Shown piece after piece: positions 4,902-6,093 of a DNA stretch of 6,093 nucleotides (position 1 is its first letter; the number at the start of each line of letters is the position of its first letter). The notes under the pieces were generated by a model that worked only from the letters and a program-made list of their open reading frames with translations, had not been told where the DNA came from and searched no databases. The translations under genes were made by a program, and so were the position numbers. The DNA comes from UBA10906 sp049296695 (GTDB lineage: Bacteria; Pseudomonadota; Gammaproteobacteria; Methylococcales; Methylomonadaceae): NCBI GenBank assembly GCA_049296695.1, contig JBAQSX010000055.1:1-6093 (forward strand), written 5' to 3'.

Positions 4902-6093
4902 ATGAAACAATCTAAAAAATCTTCTATTTTAGAAAGCCTAACGCTTGCCGCTTTAGCCTTACCGTTAATGCAAACCGCAAACGCGGGGCGTGTCGATGAA
5001 AATTATCACACTGATTTTCAATACGGGCATTATTCTGAAAGTAATCAACGCATGTCAGTTGATATTTTTGAAGGCTCGTTATCCGCGCCTATTGGCAAAG
5101 CGATTACCGCTTCATTGAATGTGGTGCAAGATGTTATTTCAGGGGCTTCGCCTGTTTATAACCAACGCGACGCAAAAGGACATATTCAACAAGTAATTAG
5201 TGGCGCGTCTGGACACGCACTGACCAGTGGCGCGTCTTGTAAAGCCTCAATTTGTGATGAGCGCACTGCTGTTACCCCTACATTCACTTATGCTTTTGAT
5301 AATGCCTCTGTTGGTTTAAGTGGTGGTTATTCGACTGAAAATGATTACACCTCACGTTATGTCAGTAGTAATTTAAGTTGGGATATTAATAAAAAACTCA
5401 CCACTTTAAATTTTAGTGCCTCAGGCGCGTTTGATGAATTAAATCCCACCGCTTATGAGGGCGGTTTTATGCGCAATCGCGAATGCGGTGATAAATGCAG
5501 TAAAACCAGTCAGCAATATCTTTTTGGTATTTCGCAAATACTGGATAAACATTCGTTAATCCAAAGCAATATGACTTTTGCTTATCATAATGGTTTTCTT
5601 TCTGACCCTTATAAGCAAGTGACTATGGCACATACTTTGGCATGGTCGCCCACACCTTTTTATTATCCTGTTGATGAACACAGACCCCGAGAACGTTTTG
5701 AATGGGCATGGTTGACACAATATGTTAGACATTTTGGTAATTTAAATGATGCGGCTCTGCATATTGATTATCGATTTAGTGATAATGATTGGGCTATTCA
5801 AAGCCATACGGCTGAATTGAGTTGGCATCAACCCATTGCAGCGGGTTGGCAAATTGTGCCGCGCGTTCGTTATTATTCACAAAACGCGGCGAATTTTTAT
5901 CAAGCGATTTTTGATAATAGTGATTACCAATTTTATTCTAGTGATTATCGTTTAGCAGGTTTTGGCGCAGTTTCAGTGGGATTGAAATTAAGTAAAGACT
6001 TTACTGAAATAAAACATATTAATTCTTTAAAATTCCAAGCAGGTATTGAGTATTATGATAGAAAATCTGACTATCAAATAGGCGGTAATAGTG
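4902..6093 (+). CDS. DUF3570 family predicted outer-membrane beta-barrel, 3' end cut
   Basis: The frame is open from ATG 4902 to the window end: 397 codons with no stop, so the C-terminus is missing. GGGAG at 4892-4896 is 5 nt upstream, and the gap from the lipoprotein stop is 10 nt. A signal peptide (KQSKK, hydrophobic 13-23, cut after ANA at residue 28) leads into alternating polar/aromatic strands typical of an outer-membrane barrel. Features I associate with DUF3570 are FEGSLSAPIGKAITASLNVV (56-75) with SGASP soon after, a FLSDPYKQV segment near residue 235, RPRERFEWAWLTQY near 265, and YSSDYRLAGFGAVSVGLKL near 355. Four cysteines, C113/C118 and C195/C199, sit in likely loops. Members are roughly this long, so little is probably lost. 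The barrel may receive, export or display the lipoprotein, but no substrate is known. Confidence 0.88.
   Translation, partial: MKQSKKSSILESLTLAALALPLMQTANAGRVDENYHTDFQYGHYSESNQRMSVDIFEGSLSAPIGKAITASLNVVQDVISGASPVYNQRDAKGHIQQVISGASGHALTSGASCKASICDERTAVTPTFTYAFDNASVGLSGGYSTENDYTSRYVSSNLSWDINKKLTTLNFSASGAFDELNPTAYEGGFMRNRECGDKCSKTSQQYLFGISQILDKHSLIQSNMTFAYHNGFLSDPYKQVTMAHTLAWSPTPFYYPVDEHRPRERFEWAWLTQYVRHFGNLNDAALHIDYRFSDNDWAIQSHTAELSWHQPIAAGWQIVPRVRYYSQNAANFYQAIFDNSDYQFYSSDYRLAGFGAVSVGLKLSKDFTEIKHINSLKFQAGIEYYDRKSDYQIGGNS

Overview
The window looks like chromosome from an AT-rich Gram-negative gammaproteobacterium. The strong use of TTA (Leu) and AAT (Asn) codons, and a two-partner-secretion exoprotein with a 'C...SSFVV...LPPSPD'-like tail, are the style I associate with Beggiatoa/Thiothrix-type filamentous sulfur bacteria and some cyanobacteria. 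That assignment is an inference from style, not from a marker gene. All five genes are on the + strand.

Region 1 (1-589). The window opens with a perfect 24-bp palindrome. A small four-helix membrane protein of the DUF486 family follows (104-448, TTG start). The next 141 bp carry two short hairpins just upstream of the next gene.

Region 2 (590-3427). A 945-residue secreted filamentous-haemagglutinin-like (TpsA-type) exoprotein has a signal peptide, a TPS secretion domain with an NPNG motif, and a passenger with a clear ~28-residue period. Its only two cysteines lie in the last 41 residues. No TpsB transporter is present in the window.

Region 3 (3428-4163). About 735 bp contain no gene. They hold a ~166-bp MITE-like inverted-duplication element (3527-3692), some AT-rich hairpins, a weak promoter candidate and a hairpin/T-run leader before the next operon.

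Region 4 (4164-6093, running off the end). A tight three-gene operon encodes a periplasmic TlpA/ResA-like thioredoxin, a 75-residue lipoprotein ending in a poly-Gly stretch followed by Cys-Gly-Cys-Asn (DUF4266 type), and a DUF3570-type predicted outer-membrane beta-barrel with no stop before the window ends. The first two genes overlap by 4 nt and the next junction is 10 nt. All three products are exported. The most economical reading is an envelope module in which the thioredoxin keeps the cysteines of the lipoprotein, and perhaps those of the barrel protein, in the required redox state. The biochemical job of the module is unknown to me and is the most interesting open question here.
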